DNA of 64,000 bases from Falsiroseomonas sp051433165. GTDB lineage: Bacteria; Pseudomonadota; Alphaproteobacteria; Acetobacterales; Acetobacteraceae. The notes below the pieces were generated by a model that had not been told where the DNA came from, made no database searches, and was given only the letters and a program-made list of their open reading frames with translations. This document shows positions 62,564 to 64,000 of this stretch, piece after piece. Position 1 is the first letter of the stretch. Each line of letters opens with the position of its first letter. The stretch covers positions 124,001-188,000 of the forward strand of contig NZ_JBHMFS010000006.1 of assembly GCF_051433165.1 (NCBI RefSeq), written 5' to 3'. A program made the position numbers and the translations under genes.

Positions 62564-63622
62564 ATGTCGGCAGAAAACGACGCCACCATCCGCCAGCTGC
62601 CTCCCGGTCGCGCCGGGCCGCCGCCGCGTGTGGAATGGGGCCGGGTGCCGCCGCCGCCGAAGCCGGCGGCCCGCCCGGCCTGGCCCTGGGTGGCGCTCGG
62701 CCTGAGTGGGGTGGTGGTGGCGGGGCTGGGCGGCTGGTGGCTGGCGCTGGCGCCGCTGCGGGTGGCGCCGGTGGCCGAGGTGCCCGTCGCCGTGGTGGCG
62801 CCGGCGCCGCAGCCCGTTCCACCGCCGCAACCCGCGCCGGCGCCGGAGCCGGTTGCCCTGGCCGTCCCCTCCCGCCTCGCGGCGCTGCCGCCGCTGATGG
62901 AGGAGGCGGCGATCCGGGACCATCGCGCGGACCAGCCCCGGCTGATCCGCTACGCCGGCAACCCCGCCATCTTCCTGATCGACTACCCGACGCTCGCAGC
63001 CCAGGGCGCGGCGTTGAACCGGGTGGCGGCGCTGGTGGAAAAGGCCGGGCTGCCGCGCGACCGGGTGCTGACGGAGGCCGAGATGGCCGAGGCCATCGCC
63101 CGCACCGGCGAGAGCGCCGCCACCTTCTATTTCGGCCACAACTACCGCGGCACCGATCTGGCACGCTTCTTCGCGCTGGCGGCGCGCGACGGGCTGGCGC
63201 TGTCGCCGGCGGAGGAGTGGCTGCGCGCGCAATACGGGCGGGCGCGCGACCTGGTACCGGCGGGGCAGGAGATCGTGCTGCTTTCGCTCGCCGCGCCGGG
63301 GGCGGAGATGGATGAAGCCGGGCGCGCCACCATCCTGCACCATGAACTCAGCCATGGCCGCTTCGGCACCGATGCCGCCTATGCCGCGCATATCCGCGGG
63401 GTCTGGACCACGCGCTTCACCGAGGCCGATCGCGCCGCCTTCCGCGCCTTCCTTGGCCGCGAGGGCTACGACACGGGCATCGAGGAGCTGATGATCGACG
63501 AGGCGCAGGCCTATCTGCTGCACACGCCGGACCCGCGCTTCTTCACCGCCGCCCATCTCGGCGTGGCGGAGGCGGAACTGGCGCGGCTGCGGGCGCTGAT
63601 GCGCGAGGGTATGCCTCCGTGA
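62564..63622 (+). CDS. membrane-anchored HExxH protein, putative metallopeptidase
   Basis: A 352-residue protein from MSAENDATIR. Cytoplasmic Pro/Arg-rich N-terminus (about 1-43), one membrane helix (AWPWVALGLSGVVVAGLGGWWLALAP, about 44-69), a Pro/Ala-rich linker, then a periplasmic domain (about 105-352). The domain has ILHHELSHGRFG with an HExxH zinc motif at His260-Glu261-His264, and possible third ligands Glu308 or Glu313 in EELMIDEAQAYLLH. This is a gluzincin-like arrangement; the family is not one I can name. It is the last gene of the tssA operon and ends three bases from the convergent gene. Confidence 0.75.
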   Translation: MSAENDATIRQLPPGRAGPPPRVEWGRVPPPPKPAARPAWPWVALGLSGVVVAGLGGWWLALAPLRVAPVAEVPVAVVAPAPQPVPPPQPAPAPEPVALAVPSRLAALPPLMEEAAIRDHRADQPRLIRYAGNPAIFLIDYPTLAAQGAALNRVAALVEKAGLPRDRVLTEAEMAEAIARTGESAATFYFGHNYRGTDLARFFALAARDGLALSPAEEWLRAQYGRARDLVPAGQEIVLLSLAAPGAEMDEAGRATILHHELSHGRFGTDAAYAAHIRGVWTTRFTEADRAAFRAFLGREGYDTGIEELMIDEAQAYLLHTPDPRFFTAAHLGVAEAELARLRALMREGMPP

Positions 63623-63625
63623 CCG

Positions 63626-64000
63626 CTACCGCTGCGCCACCGTCTCAAGCAGCACGGCACGGGCGCTGACGCGGATGCCCTGGGCGCGGGCGTCGCGCAG
63701 CGCGGCGGCGAGCGCCGGGATGTAGTCATCCAGCGGCTCCACCACCGGGCGGGGTTGCGGAAACAGCGGGCGCTCCGAGGCGAAGACGATGATCATGTCG
63801 GTGCCGAAGGGCTCGTCCACCTCCCATCCGGCGAAATTCGGGCCGGGTTCGCCGAGACGCAGCCGGGCGCCGGCGGCCTGCGGCTCCGACGGCACCAGGT
63901 GGACGATCTCGTTCGATTTCATCAGGTAGCTGACATAGAGCTGCCCGGCGCGTGGCGGCATCTGCACATCGAGCCGCAGCAGGTCGCCACGTTGCAGCGG
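63626..64000 (-). CDS. C-terminus of a DUF4384-like protein, probably T6SS kinase PpkA (5' end outside window)
   Basis: The last 124 codons of a minus-strand gene; the frame is open to the window edge. The sequence (GDLLRLDV, LYVSYLMKSNEIVHLVPS, GEPGPNFAGWEVDEPFGTDMIIVFASERPLF) matches the DUF4384-type beta domain found at the C-terminus of bacterial Ser/Thr kinases and caspase-like proteins. Since PppA, TagF and TagH are present and no kinase is seen elsewhere, PpkA is the likely identity (inference). Confidence 0.6.
   Translation of the reverse strand, partial: PLQRGDLLRLDVQMPPRAGQLYVSYLMKSNEIVHLVPSEPQAAGARLRLGEPGPNFAGWEVDEPFGTDMIIVFASERPLFPQPRPVVEPLDDYIPALAAALRDARAQGIRVSARAVLLETVAQR

Overview
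This is a GC-rich, gene-dense window with very short intergenic gaps, many ATGA/GTGA/TGATG start-stop overlaps, periplasmic tricarboxylate-type (Bug/TctC) receptors and an lptF-lptG-lptD-surA-rsmA cluster. It reads as chromosome of an alphaproteobacterium, most likely an Acetobacteraceae member near Roseomonas (inference from codon usage and gene families; no rRNA is present to prove it). I found no tRNA, rRNA, insertion sequence, phage gene or CRISPR array.

Left part (1-7.8 kb): the 3' end of an ABC-F ATPase, an orphan Bug receptor, then an arsenic operon: an ArsO-like flavoprotein, an ArsR-ArsC fusion (repressor plus arsenate reductase in one chain), an ArsJ-associated glyceraldehyde-3-phosphate dehydrogenase and the ArsJ MFS exporter. 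By known pathways this can handle arsenate in two ways: reduction by ArsC, or formation of 1-arseno-3-phosphoglycerate by GAPDH and export by ArsJ. A peptidoglycan amidase with an SH3 domain follows on the other strand.

Middle part (7.8-31.2 kb) is mostly housekeeping: holC, two tandem M17 leucyl aminopeptidases, a CysQ/IMPase-family phosphatase, the threonylcarbamoyl-AMP synthase, a small unknown protein, a secreted esterase, a split chromate transporter (two half-size CHR proteins), a D-2-hydroxyglutarate-type FAD dehydrogenase, a trypsin-like lipoprotein probably starting at CTG, the LPS export genes lptF/lptG/lptD with surA and rsmA (pdxA absent), a D-2-hydroxyacid dehydrogenase, a DEAD-box helicase with long low-complexity tails, glutaryl-CoA dehydrogenase and a second orphan Bug receptor.

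Right part (31.2-64 kb) is one large type VI secretion system of the Agrobacterium imp type. Minus-strand block: vgrG, a DUF6931-like gene, PAAR, tagH (FHA), tssK, tssL (with OmpA domain), tssM, tagF, pppA. A plus-strand pair is inserted next: a glycine-zipper lipoprotein and a 967-residue secreted WD40-caspase protein. Then hcp and clpV on minus, and a long plus-strand operon tssA, tssB, two tssC paralogues, tagJ, tssE, tssF, tssG, followed by four accessory genes: a SAM methyltransferase, two small secreted OmpA-domain proteins and a membrane-anchored HExxH protein. The last 375 bases are the C-terminus of a minus-strand protein with a DUF4384-like end, probably the kinase PpkA. TssJ is not seen. 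PppA, TagF, TagH and the probable PpkA point to control by threonine phosphorylation.

The most interesting material is the accessory set in the T6SS: the secreted caspase with its coupled lipoprotein, and the methyltransferase/OmpA/OmpA/HExxH tail of the tssA-G operon. These are neither core T6SS parts nor effectors I recognise. The ArsR-ArsC fusion with a preserved internal start, and a recurring pattern of short tandem duplications at gene 3' ends, are secondary points of interest.
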